A DNA stretch of 39,847 nucleotides from Acidobacteriota bacterium. Lineage in GTDB: Bacteria > Acidobacteriota > UBA6911. The DNA lies in contig JAFGSS010000029.1 of assembly GCA_016934555.1 (NCBI GenBank), positions 1 to 39,847 of the forward strand, written 5' to 3'. The notes beneath the pieces are model-generated. The model ran no database searches and was not told the origin of the DNA. It saw only the letters and a list, made by a program, of their open reading frames with translations. Numbering within the stretch: the first letter of the stretch is position 1; each line of letters opens with the position of its first letter. Both the position numbers and the translations under genes were made by a program. Below are positions 16,101 through 22,866 of the stretch, piece by piece.

Positions 16101-17097
16101 GGAAATCGAAAACCGGTTCTTTCACGAGATCGACGGCGGCCGGTGGAACCTGTCCGGACTCCAAAGCGCCTTGAGGCGGCTTCCCGCAAAACAGGAACGG
16201 CTCGAAAAATACGAGCTCGAACTCGCGTTCCCCGGATTGGGCAGGAGACAGCTCCTGGTGAGTGCGCAAAGCGTCCAACCTGAAGGCGAGAACCAGATCC
16301 TGGTCGCGATGGCGGATATCACCTCCCAGAAACGGGCGGAGCTCGTTCTGATCGACGAACAGGAGCGGTTGAAGCGCAACCTGGAGTTCGAGAAAGCGGC
16401 CCTTCATGAGACCGAAGCCGCCCTGTTACGGAGTCGCAATGACCTGCGGGCGCTCACGGCGAAGCTCCTGTATGCGCAGGCGGAAGAGCGCCGGCGGGTA
16501 TCCAGGGAGTTGCACGACGATTTGAGCCAACAGCTGGCCAAGCTGCAGTTTGACGTGGAGACGATGGAGCAGCACCTTCCTTCGGACTCCGGGGAAATGA
16601 GGGAAAAGCTGCTGAATATGCGCGACGGGGTGGAGAGCCTCTCCAATGATATCCGGCGGATCGCCTATGAACTGCATCCGTCGGCACTCGATCACCTCGG
16701 CCTCTCCGTTGCGCTGCGCTCTCACATCCGGGAGTTCATGGAACGAGAGGGAATCACGGTCCGCTTCACCACTCGAAAGGTTCCGGCCAAAATCCCCGCC
16801 GAAGTCGCCAACACCCTGTATCGCATCGCTCAGGAAGCGCTCCGCAATGTCGCCAAGCATGCAGGCAAAACGGCCGTCAGGATGGCGCTGACCGGGGGCG
16901 GGAACCAGTTATCCCTCGTTATCCGGGACGATGGAATCGGATTTGACGTGCATTCGGCGCAGGACAAGGAGGGACTGGGACTGATCAGCATGCAGGAACG
17001 GGCGCGCCTGGTCCAGGGGGACTTCTCACTGGAGACCCTGCCCGGACGCGGCGCGACCATTACGGTCCGGGTACCTCTGGATTTGCAGGAAGCCTAG
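13183..17097 (+). CDS. CheB-CheR-PAS-histidine kinase fusion protein
   Basis: The frame has 1,304 codons. The start is uncertain: ATG 13183 has no ribosome-binding site, GTG 13279 has GAAGG at 5 nt, and ATG 13297 is also possible; the first 85 residues are low-complexity. Domains: CheB methylesterase-like (about 86-265; GIGASAGG with Ser95, VQHL with His122, GADSDGALG with Asp214) without a receiver domain; CheR methyltransferase-like (about 300-560; PVTGFFRDPETF, VPGCSTGEEAYSIA, LLADPPYSRLDLISCRNVLIY); a repeated NEELQSINEELETSKEELQ coiled coil near 765-810; two PAS-like domains; and a HisKA_3 kinase (ELHDDLSQQLAKLQ, His1111; ATPase with DDGIGFDV and GLGLISMQERA). The family couples chemotaxis-type adaptation enzymes to phosphorelay in one cytoplasmic polypeptide. 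The cognate response regulator starts on the next base. Confidence 0.95.
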   Translation: MRRLTRRSQGMHNPQVHSGFEDTDAAQETKAIVGSPKKMSRSTAAADPGAAENKADGKAGSAEALPEGDTPGAGDREDEDARIPAAFPIVGIGASAGGLEAFKGLLQHLPVDAGMAFVFVQHLAAGHASMLPSLLSRTTKMPVLEVRHGMPVEPDRVYIIPANTLMSVASGVLKLEPRPEEHGAPRPIDYFLRSLAADRKADAIGVIMSGADSDGALGLQAIRDEGGIAIVQSESSARHPEMPRAALAAGVVDLVLSPEEIGDALGRFGRKPSPTGEELSGDPANERGEEDPLNRILALVRGASGVDFRGYKRGTVQRRIHRRMILQGHEDLETYGSVLESHRSELQMLFEDMLIPVTGFFRDPETFQALQDRLLPRLWREREAGKPLRLWVPGCSTGEEAYSIAMCLIETMQASSVSPPVQIFATDLSEHGISAARAAIYPERQVARLSPERKARFFRRVENGYQVIKPIREMCVFARHNLLADPPYSRLDLISCRNVLIYLRADLQSRVMATFHFALRPGGYLLLGHSEGVQRFEELFAAMDAQHKVYVRKPGGEHGGMEIVRGSAAGEPPGNLTPAPSCRRQRTEQGELEKAAERLVLSEYGPAWVIVNDRFEILHVQGDTSSFLRLAPGRATHDLMKMTRECIRGELRKLMARARSEKHRIQSAVFQASDGGEIRSIRLEVRRIAGSEGQDGRWLVLFFAPGSDKEMEPGGFRSGQARPDSGADAIEVERLRQELLLTSQHMQSLIDERDAANQDITSANEEIQSSNEELQSINEELETSKEELQASNEELNTLNEELHNRNRELSRLSDDLSNLLSSTTIPILMLDNELHLRRVTAAAEKSFHIRAGDIGLPFESIRRRLKVDGLEPMMRRVMETLSAEELEVQDLDQRWYQLAIRPYRTAGNRIEGVVLTLIDIDQIRQAQIRADAARDFAESVVESVQTPLVVLRGDLRIRKANRAFCESYGLEAAEIENRFFHEIDGGRWNLSGLQSALRRLPAKQERLEKYELELAFPGLGRRQLLVSAQSVQPEGENQILVAMADITSQKRAELVLIDEQERLKRNLEFEKAALHETEAALLRSRNDLRALTAKLLYAQAEERRRVSRELHDDLSQQLAKLQFDVETMEQHLPSDSGEMREKLLNMRDGVESLSNDIRRIAYELHPSALDHLGLSVALRSHIREFMEREGITVRFTTRKVPAKIPAEVANTLYRIAQEALRNVAKHAGKTAVRMALTGGGNQLSLVIRDDGIGFDVHSAQDKEGLGLISMQERARLVQGDFSLETLPGRGATITVRVPLDLQEA

Positions 17098-17748
17098 ATG
17101 AGACCGCGATTGCTGCTGGCCGACGACCACACGCTGTTGCTGGAGGGAATCCGGTTGATGCTGGAACCGGAGTTCGATCTGGTGGGAAGCGTGGAGGACG
17201 GGCAGGCGCTTCTGGCCGCGGCAAAGAAACTGAAGCCCGACATCATCCTTCTCGATATCTCCATGCCGCTCCTGAACGGCATCGACGCGGCGCATCGGCT
17301 GCGTAAGATGGTGCCCTCGGCGCGGTTGATCTTTCTGACCATGCACGCGGGCGCGGATTATGTCGCCGAAGCATTCCGGGCGGGGGCGAGGGGGTACCTG
17401 TTGAAGAGATCGGCGGCCTCGGAATTGCTCGCCGCCATCCGGGCGGTATTGAAGGGGGACCATTACGTGAGCCCGCTCGTGACCCGAAACGCGCTGGAAT
17501 TGCTGATTTCATCAGCGAAACCGGGGAGCAAATTCTCCGATCGCATGAGCCCGCGCCAGCGGGAGGTTCTGCAACTGGTGGCCGAAGGGCGAAGCCGCAA
17601 GGAAATTGCCTCCATCCTGAATATTTCCGTGAAAACCGTCGAGTATCACAAGTCGAAGCTCATGCGCGAACTGAATCTGCAGGGCGCGGCGGATTTCACG
17701 CGCTATGCCATCGAGCACGGCATCATCATGCCCGAGCGCTCTTCCTGA
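17098..17748 (+). CDS. NarL/FixJ-family response regulator
   Basis: The protein has 216 residues; the ATG immediately follows the kinase stop codon, so the two are translationally linked and form a kinase-regulator pair. The receiver domain (1-120) shows the acidic pair DD at 9-10, phosphoacceptor Asp53 in IILLDISMP, a switch Thr in FLTMHAG and the conserved Lys in YLLKRSA. The C-terminal LuxR-type helix-turn-helix (about 150-210) reads SPRQREVLQLVAEGRSRKEI, ILNISVKTVEYHKSKLMREL. It is expected to bind DNA as a dimer when phosphorylated by the HisKA_3 kinase upstream. The targets are unknown; the glucan synthase and sugar transferase are plausible by location only. Confidence 0.95.
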   Translation: MRPRLLLADDHTLLLEGIRLMLEPEFDLVGSVEDGQALLAAAKKLKPDIILLDISMPLLNGIDAAHRLRKMVPSARLIFLTMHAGADYVAEAFRAGARGYLLKRSAASELLAAIRAVLKGDHYVSPLVTRNALELLISSAKPGSKFSDRMSPRQREVLQLVAEGRSRKEIASILNISVKTVEYHKSKLMRELNLQGAADFTRYAIEHGIIMPERSS

Positions 17749-17973
17749 CCCGCCATAGTCATCAGCCTGGACAATTCATGAAGTTCCTGAAGGGTGCCTG
17801 CGGCCGGGCAGGTCCACGACGTTGCGCGGGTGGGAGGAGTGATCAATATTGAACTGCCCCGGGATTACTCCGGCGATAGGATGGTTTCATGGACCGGAAC
17901 CGATGGAGGGGCACGGTCCTATGGGCTCGCCGGGTTGGGATGAAGGGAGCGAAACGACGTTGTCGGAGGGAAT
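17749..17973 (+). other. Intergenic region without a convincing gene
   Basis: This 225-nt gap holds a short palindrome TCAATATTGA at 17843-17852. A 34-codon GTG-initiated frame (17839-17943) has only a purine tract fused to its start codon and unremarkable composition, so I do not call it. The stretch directly before 17974 supplies the next gene's GGAGGG ribosome-binding site. Confidence 0.4.
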
Positions 17974-18258
17974 ATGAGCGCATGCAATTTTGAATACCTG
18001 CTGCAGTTCGTCAACGAGGAGTTGGATCCGGACAGGCAGCTGGACCTGTACGAGCATCTGAATCGATGCCCTATCTGTCGCGACGCGGTTTGCCAGATTT
18101 CGCGCGACCTGAAAAGATCGCTGTTCATCTATTGCGCGGGCCGCGTACCGCACCTTTCTCCGCGGCGCCGGGCGGAAAGGGTCCGGCCCGGAGACGCGCA
18201 ATCAAGGACAAGCCGCCCGGTGCGCCGGGTGACGGGAAGAAGCCGGGGGCGCGCTTGA
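17974..18258 (+). CDS. Small zinc-finger (zf-HC2-like) anti-sigma-type protein
   Basis: The protein has 94 residues from ATG 17974 with GGAGGG 5 nt upstream. The N-terminal 45 residues look like the zinc-binding anti-sigma domain: Cys4, then a helix ending in HLNRCPICRDAV, giving the H-x3-C-x2-C arrangement (His27, Cys31, Cys34). The rest (from about residue 50) is Arg-rich and has no recognisable fold or membrane helix, unlike typical membrane-bound anti-sigma factors. No ECF sigma gene is adjacent. The odd Arg/Pro-rich tail could mean that the original stop or frame has been lost, since the next 370 nt hold no gene. The role is probably regulatory, but this is inference from the motif. Confidence 0.7.
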   Translation: MSACNFEYLLQFVNEELDPDRQLDLYEHLNRCPICRDAVCQISRDLKRSLFIYCAGRVPHLSPRRRAERVRPGDAQSRTSRPVRRVTGRSRGRA

Positions 18259-18630
18259 GAAACAGGGAGCACGGGATGAGCGTGTCGGGTCCGGGATCCC
18301 GTGCCGCGCCTTCGGGGAGCCGTTGCGGCAGATCGCCGGCCATTCCGGGCAAGAAGGCGCCGTAGTGCCGGGGAAAGTGCGCCCGGGCGGCCGGGCGAAC
18401 CCCGGGTTCGATGCCGGGACGGAGACCTGCGGCGGGCTGGTGGCGGCGGGCGTCCTCGTTCGGTGGATGGTGACGCGATCGGGTCTGCGGAATGGGGCGT
18501 TCAGCGCCGCGCTGCCGCTGAGTACCGAAGCCCTGATTCCGGAGATCAGGGATGACACGCGGTGAAAATCCCGGTCTCCGGATCCGGGCTCAACCCCCCT
18601 CGAAAGAGGGACATCACGACAGGATGACAA
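18259..18630. other. 372-nt stretch without a recognised gene
   Basis: Short open frames exist on both strands here, but all are Arg/Pro/Gly-rich with no motif. The best plus-strand candidate, a 29-codon frame from ATG 18277 with GGGAG 7 nt upstream, is Ser/Pro/Arg-rich and unconvincing. The region also holds the upstream sequence of the cold-shock gene, where a structured leader would be expected, but no clear one was identified. Confidence 0.4.
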
Positions 18631-18834
18631 ATGAAGGAACAAGGGACGGTAAAGTGGTTCAATGACGAAAAAGGGTACGGTTTCATCAGCCGGGAATCAG
18701 GGGATGACGTTTTCGTTCATCACAGCGCCATTCAGGCTGAGGGCTTCAAATCTCTTAACGAAGGGGACAGCATCGAGTTCGAGGTGACTCAGGGCCCCAA
18801 AGGATTACAGGCTCAGAGCGTGGTGAAACTGTAG
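18631..18834 (+). CDS. Cold-shock domain protein (CspA family)
   Basis: The protein has 67 residues from ATG 18631 with CAGGA about 9 nt upstream. It is a complete single cold-shock domain: [18 protein letters not shown] contains the RNP1-type KGYGFI, and DVFVHHSAI is RNP2, followed by the usual [19 protein letters not shown] and VVKL end. Such proteins bind single-stranded RNA and DNA, melt secondary structure and act as translation helpers in cold or growth transitions. It is preceded by a gene-free region that could carry its 5' leader and followed by a strong hairpin before a convergent gene, so it is probably transcribed alone. Confidence 0.96.
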   Translation: MKEQGTVKWFNDEKGYGFISRESGDDVFVHHSAIQAEGFKSLNEGDSIEFEVTQGPKGLQAQSVVKL

Positions 18835-18875
18835 GGCGGCAGGTTGTGCGGGGGAGGATGCGGACTCGGGTGCGT

Positions 18876-18915
18876 TCCGCGGCCGTCCGGCGATCGTTCG
18901 CCGGGCGGCCGCGGG
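18876..18915 (+). terminator. Long hairpin between convergent cold-shock and CoA-transferase genes
   Basis: A 17-bp stem (arms 18876-18892 and 18899-18915, with two G-U wobbles in plus-strand RNA) closes a 6-nt ATCGTT loop; the inner arms are GGCCGTCCGGCG and CGCCGGGCGGCC. It begins 41 nt after the cold-shock stop and ends 5 nt before the CoA-transferase stop on the other strand. There is no long T-run (CACGCTTAAGCTTTCTT follows). It probably ends the cold-shock transcript; pairing is weaker in minus-strand RNA. Confidence 0.6.
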
Positions 18916-18920
18916 CACGC

Positions 18921-20540
18921 TTAAGCTTTCTTCCTGGATTCGATGATGCCCTTGAGCGCCCCCCATTCCTCGTGGAAGAGGTGTTCCGGCATCGGGCGCA
19001 GGTCGGGGGAAATTTCCGGCTTGAAATCCATGTGGGCCAGGATGTCCTTTTCCAGGTCGATGCCCGGGGCGATCTCGACGAGCGTGACCTTGCCGTCGAT
19101 GAGCTGGAAGACGGCGCGCTCGGTGATGTAGAGGATGGTCCTCCCCTTGGCGGCGTACTTGCCGCTGAAGGTGATCTGCTCGACCGCGTCGATGAACTTC
19201 CTGCGGTTCCCCTCCTGGAGGATCTTCACCTTCCCGTTTTCGGCCGTCACCTTGAGCCCGCCGGTGGTGAAGGTGCCGCAGAAGGCCACCCTCTTCGCGG
19301 TCGTGGTGATGTTGATGAAGCCGCCGCACCCGATCGGGCGGCCGCCGAACTTGCTGACGTTCACGTTGCCGAATTTGTCGATTTCGCCCATCCCCAGAAA
19401 GGTCTGGTCGATGCCGCCGCCGTCGTACCAGTCGAACATGTTCGGGTGCATGACGAAGGCCTCGGGGTTGTAGGTCATGCCGAAGTTGGGCCAGCCGGCG
19501 GGGACCCCGCCCACCGCGCCCGCCTCGGTCGTCAGCGTCATCATGTGCGAAACCCCCTCGTGCCCGGTCAGGGTCGCCATGCGGTCGGGGATCCCGATGC
19601 CGAGGTTGACCACCGAATTCGGTTCGAGCTGCATGGCGGCGCGGCGCAGGATGAACAGCCGTTCATCGAACGGGAGCTTCGGCAGGGCGCCCAGGGGCAT
19701 GATGACGTCGCCGCTGAAGGCCGGCTGGTAGTAGACCCCTTCGCTCTGCATGTGGAATTCCTGGGGGTTCTTGGCGATGACGACGTAGTCCACCATCACC
19801 CCCGGTACCTGGATCGACTTGGGATGGAGCGTCCCCGCCTTGGTGACGTATTCCACCTGGGCGATGACGATGCCGCCCGAATTCTTCGCCGCCTGCGCCA
19901 CCGGGAGCGCTTCCAGGAAGGCCCCCTCCTTTTCCATGGAGATGTTGCCGTGTTCGTCCGCCTTGGTCCCGCGGATCAGCCCGACGTGAATCGGGAACGG
20001 TTTGTACCAGAGGTACTCCTCCCCGTTGAAGGTCACGACCTCGTTGAGGTCGGGCGCCTGCCGGGTCAGGTCGTTCATCTTCCCCCCCTCGACGCGGGGG
20101 TCGACGAAGGTACCCAGCCCGATCTTGGTCATCACCCCGAAACGCTTCGCGGCGATTTCGCGGTACATGTGGACCACCACCCCCTGGGGGAAGCAGTAGG
20201 CCAGCATCTTGTTGTTCTGGATGAGGGCGCCGATGTTGGGCGATCCGTGCGTGTGCGCGCCGATGAAGCGGGTGATCAACCCCTCGATGCCGATCACGTG
20301 GGGCCCCTTGTCCTTGTGGTTCCCCATGGCGGACCCGCAGACCAGGGTAAGATCCTTCGGGTGCTTCGTTTCCTCGTAACGCTTGGCGATCGCCCTCCCG
20401 ATCTCCTCGGGCCATCCCGCCAGGCCCATGATGGGCGCACTGATGGTCACGCCATCCTGTATGAGAGCCGCGGCCTCTTCAGCGGAGATGACCTTGGATC
20501 CGCCGGATTTTGAAGCATCGGCCATTTCTGTTTCAATCAT
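18921..20540 (-). CDS. Acyl-CoA:acetate/3-ketoacid CoA-transferase, fused alpha-beta type
   Basis: The protein has 539 residues from ATG 20540 with AAGGGGGAG about 6 nt upstream (a second ATG at 20525 is less well placed). It is a type I CoA-transferase with the alpha-like half (about 15-270) and beta-like half (about 290-520) in one chain, as in YdiF and propionate CoA-transferase. The alpha part has LIQDGVTISAPIMGLAGWPE and HTHGSPNIGALIQN; the beta part has NLGIGIPDRM and TTEAGAVGGVPAG, in which Glu339 is the expected catalytic residue forming the glutamyl-CoA thioester. It would exchange CoA between acyl-CoA and a free short-chain acid in the cytoplasm. The acyl preference cannot be told from sequence alone. 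No beta-oxidation or fermentation genes are adjacent. Confidence 0.93.
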   Translation of the reverse strand: MIETEMADASKSGGSKVISAEEAAALIQDGVTISAPIMGLAGWPEEIGRAIAKRYEETKHPKDLTLVCGSAMGNHKDKGPHVIGIEGLITRFIGAHTHGSPNIGALIQNNKMLAYCFPQGVVVHMYREIAAKRFGVMTKIGLGTFVDPRVEGGKMNDLTRQAPDLNEVVTFNGEEYLWYKPFPIHVGLIRGTKADEHGNISMEKEGAFLEALPVAQAAKNSGGIVIAQVEYVTKAGTLHPKSIQVPGVMVDYVVIAKNPQEFHMQSEGVYYQPAFSGDVIMPLGALPKLPFDERLFILRRAAMQLEPNSVVNLGIGIPDRMATLTGHEGVSHMMTLTTEAGAVGGVPAGWPNFGMTYNPEAFVMHPNMFDWYDGGGIDQTFLGMGEIDKFGNVNVSKFGGRPIGCGGFINITTTAKRVAFCGTFTTGGLKVTAENGKVKILQEGNRRKFIDAVEQITFSGKYAAKGRTILYITERAVFQLIDGKVTLVEIAPGIDLEKDILAHMDFKPEISPDLRPMPEHLFHEEWGALKGIIESRKKA

Positions 20541-20897
20541 CGAACTCCCCCTTGCTCATCGAGTTATCGTTAAACCCAATCCTTTGAAATATTGCAGTCT
20601 GTTCGCACATATGTATTTGCGGGGATATGCAGCGCGTTCGGCAACTCCCGGGAAAGGCGCGGCCGGCGTGTCGGCCGATCTTCCCGCCCGATATTGCACT
20701 CCGGGCGCACCCGAAGATTACCGCAAATGGCTAACCATTGTATGCTAAAAAGAGCCACCGCCAAATGGTAAATTTGGGGCCGGGGCCGATTTGAAGGCCG
20801 ATTCCTGTTGCCAATCGGCCGCAAGTCTCCGAAGATGTCAAGTCCGGGGGTACGGGCGCTCCCCGGATGACGATTTTACATCAGGACTTACGATCCT
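20541..20897. other. Divergent intergenic region
   Basis: This 357-nt region lies between divergent genes and contains no gene I can support. It is richer in A/T than the genes around it. It holds a small hairpin (CCAAAT-GGTAA-ATTTGG, 20761-20777) and an 8-nt inverted pair ATTTGCGG/CCGCAAAT about 110 nt apart. A TATGCT hexamer near 20741 could be a -10 for the rightward gene but lacks a good -35 partner. Confidence 0.4.
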
Positions 20898-21998
20898 ATG
20901 CATTCCGACAAGCCAGCGACGGGTCGCGGCGAGTCCGGCCGGACCGTGTGCCGTCAGTGCGGGGCCGAACTCCGGTTCGAGCCGGGGACGGCCGAACTGC
21001 GCTGTTCCCACTGCGGGGCCGCCTGGCCGATCCCCCCCGGAGGGGGGGTGGAGGAACGGGACTACGCGGCGGCCCTCGAGCAGTCGGCCGGGGAGCGGGA
21101 GACGGGGGAGGTCTTCGAGGTGTCGTGCGGCCAGTGCGGCGCCCGGACCATCGTCCCGGAGCACAGGACCGCCGGGCCCTGCCCCTTCTGCGGCCGACCC
21201 ATGGTCTACGGGCATGCGACCCGCAGGATCCGGCCCGATGCCGTCCTGCCGTTCGGCCTCTCCCGCCGCCGGGCCGTAGAATGCCTGCGCGGCTGGATCG
21301 CCCGCCTCTGGTTCGCGCCGGCGGGACTGGGACATCACGCGCGGATCGACGACGCGGTCACGGGACTCTACGTCCCTTTCTGGACCTACGACGCCCGCGC
21401 GCACACGCGGTACACCGGGGAACGGGGGGATCATTATTACACCACCGAGAACCGGACGGTCCGCGAGGGGGGGCGCGTCGTAACCCGGCCCCAACGGGTG
21501 CGGCATACGCGCTGGAGCCCGGCCGGCGGGACGGTGGAACTCCCCTTCGACGACATCCTGGTCCATGCGGGGAAGTCGCTTCCCGACCGTTACGCCGATC
21601 TGATCGAGCCGTGGGATCTCGCGAAGCTGGTCCCCTACTCGGACGCCTACCTCAGCGGCTTCCGGGCGGAATCCTACCAGGTGGGGCTCGAAGAGGGGTT
21701 CGCCCGGGCGAAGGGGCTGATGGCGCCGGCGGTGGAATCGGCCGTCCGGAGCCATATCGGGGGGGACGAGCAGCGGATCCATTCCGCCGATACCGAATAC
21801 ACGGACCTCACCTTCAAGTACATCCTGCTGCCGGTCTGGACGAGCGTCTTCCGCTTCCGCGGCAGGGCGTACCCCATCGTCATCAACGCGCGGACCGGGG
21901 AGGTGCAGGGGGAGCGCCCCTACAGCGCCTGGAAGATCGCCGGCGTCTCGGCCCTGGTTCTCGTCGCGGCGCTCCTGGCCCTCCTGTGGTTGCGCTAG
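20898..21998 (+). CDS. Zinc-ribbon protein with a C-terminal membrane anchor
   Basis: The protein has 366 residues from ATG 20898. Four CxxC pairs (CRQC, CSHC, CGQC, CPFC) in the first 100 residues form two zinc ribbons. A mixed region follows with PFGLSRRRAVECLRGWI, a Trp-rich GLYVPFWTYDARAHTRYTGE and HYYTTENRTV, and later YILLPVWTSVFRFRGRAYPI and VINARTGEVQGERPYSAWK. The last 20 residues are hydrophobic (GVSALVLVAALLALLWLR), so the soluble part probably faces the cytoplasm, tail-anchored. Databases often mislabel such proteins as primosomal protein N' or helicase because of the ribbon; there are no helicase motifs here. The function is unknown. It is convergent with msrA, with 7 nt between the stops and a GCCGCC/GGCGGC hairpin (22001-22018) there. 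Confidence 0.85.
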   Translation: MHSDKPATGRGESGRTVCRQCGAELRFEPGTAELRCSHCGAAWPIPPGGGVEERDYAAALEQSAGERETGEVFEVSCGQCGARTIVPEHRTAGPCPFCGRPMVYGHATRRIRPDAVLPFGLSRRRAVECLRGWIARLWFAPAGLGHHARIDDAVTGLYVPFWTYDARAHTRYTGERGDHYYTTENRTVREGGRVVTRPQRVRHTRWSPAGGTVELPFDDILVHAGKSLPDRYADLIEPWDLAKLVPYSDAYLSGFRAESYQVGLEEGFARAKGLMAPAVESAVRSHIGGDEQRIHSADTEYTDLTFKYILLPVWTSVFRFRGRAYPIVINARTGEVQGERPYSAWKIAGVSALVLVAALLALLWLR

Positions 21999-22005
21999 GG
22001 GCCGC

Positions 22006-22674
22006 CTACCCGGGCGGCTTGATCCTCTCCCGGAAGATTTTCCGGAACTTCTCGATCTTGGGGGTGATGACGCTTCTGCAGTAGGCCTTTTCGGGGTTCC
22101 GGTCGTAGTAGTCCTGGTGATAGTCCTCCGCCGGCCAGAATGCGCCACGGGGGACGATCTCGGTGACGACGGGCCGGTCCCAGATGCGGTCCGCCTCGAG
22201 GCGCGATTTCAGCTCCTCCGCCAGGGCCTTCTGCTCCGCGTCATGATAGAAGACGACCGAGCGGTATTGAGGCCCGACGTCGTACCCCTGGCGGTTCGGC
22301 GTGGTGGGGTCGTGGGTCCGCCAGAACACCTCGAGCAGCTCGGCGTAGGAAATCACCGCCGGGTCGTAGGTGACCTCGACGGCCTCGGCGTGCCCGGTAT
22401 CCCCCCGGCTCACCTGTTCGTAGGTGGGGTGGGCCAGGTGCCCGCCGCTGTAGCCGGAGACCACCCGCTCGACCCCCCGAAGCCTTTCAAAAATCCCCTC
22501 GGTGCACCAGAAACATCCGCCGGCGAAGGTGGCCGACCGGAAGCGTGCCTCGTCTTTTTTCTCCATATCCGCGGATCCTTTCCCCCGCGCGGCGGGGAGC
22601 GTGCCGGACCCCGGGCCGCATCCGATGAGGCCCAGGACGATGGTCAGGACGGCAACGCGGGCGCGCACTCTCAT
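22006..22674 (-). CDS. msrA: Peptide-methionine (S)-S-oxide reductase, predicted lipoprotein
   Basis: The protein has 222 residues from ATG 22674 with GGGGGGAG about 5 nt upstream. Residues 1-19 (RVRARVAVLTIVLGLIGC) form a lipoprotein signal ending in LIGC, so the enzyme is probably exported and lipid-anchored rather than cytosolic. The MsrA domain shows ATFAGGCFWCTEGIFERL with catalytic Cys54, GVERVVSGYSGG, PTYEQVSRGDTGHAEAVEV, FFW-type FWRTHDPTTPNRQGYDVG, QYRSVVFYH and AEDYHQDYY; KAYCRSVI supplies a probable resolving Cys. It reduces methionine-S-sulfoxide in oxidised proteins using thioredoxin-like donors. The active-site position is Cys, not selenocysteine. No MsrB or electron-donor gene is adjacent. 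Confidence 0.95.
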   Translation of the reverse strand: MRVRARVAVLTIVLGLIGCGPGSGTLPAARGKGSADMEKKDEARFRSATFAGGCFWCTEGIFERLRGVERVVSGYSGGHLAHPTYEQVSRGDTGHAEAVEVTYDPAVISYAELLEVFWRTHDPTTPNRQGYDVGPQYRSVVFYHDAEQKALAEELKSRLEADRIWDRPVVTEIVPRGAFWPAEDYHQDYYDRNPEKAYCRSVITPKIEKFRKIFRERIKPPG

Positions 22675-22866
22675 AAAACTCCCCCCTTTTCCGGCCGACT
22701 CCGGCCCGGAACAACATAAGATCCCGGACCCCGGATTGCCAGCGGCGGCCGGCCAGAGACAATTTGCAATCCCGGGGGAGTTTGATCATACTACTCGCCT
22801 TGACGCCCAGGCCCACGCGCCGCCGCCCGCAGAGGGGGCGCCGCCAACGTCGATTCGAGGAAACGG

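Noticed and set aside
20541-20897. Possible tRNA or riboswitch in the A/T-richer divergent region
   Set aside because: No cloverleaf, TpsiC-like GGTTCGAATCC or recognisable aptamer core was found on either strand; only small hairpins are present.
20867-22084. 405-codon plus-strand frame overlapping the zinc-ribbon gene
   Set aside because: It is Arg/Gly-rich without motifs; the overlapping 366-residue frame has paired CxxC motifs and a membrane anchor.
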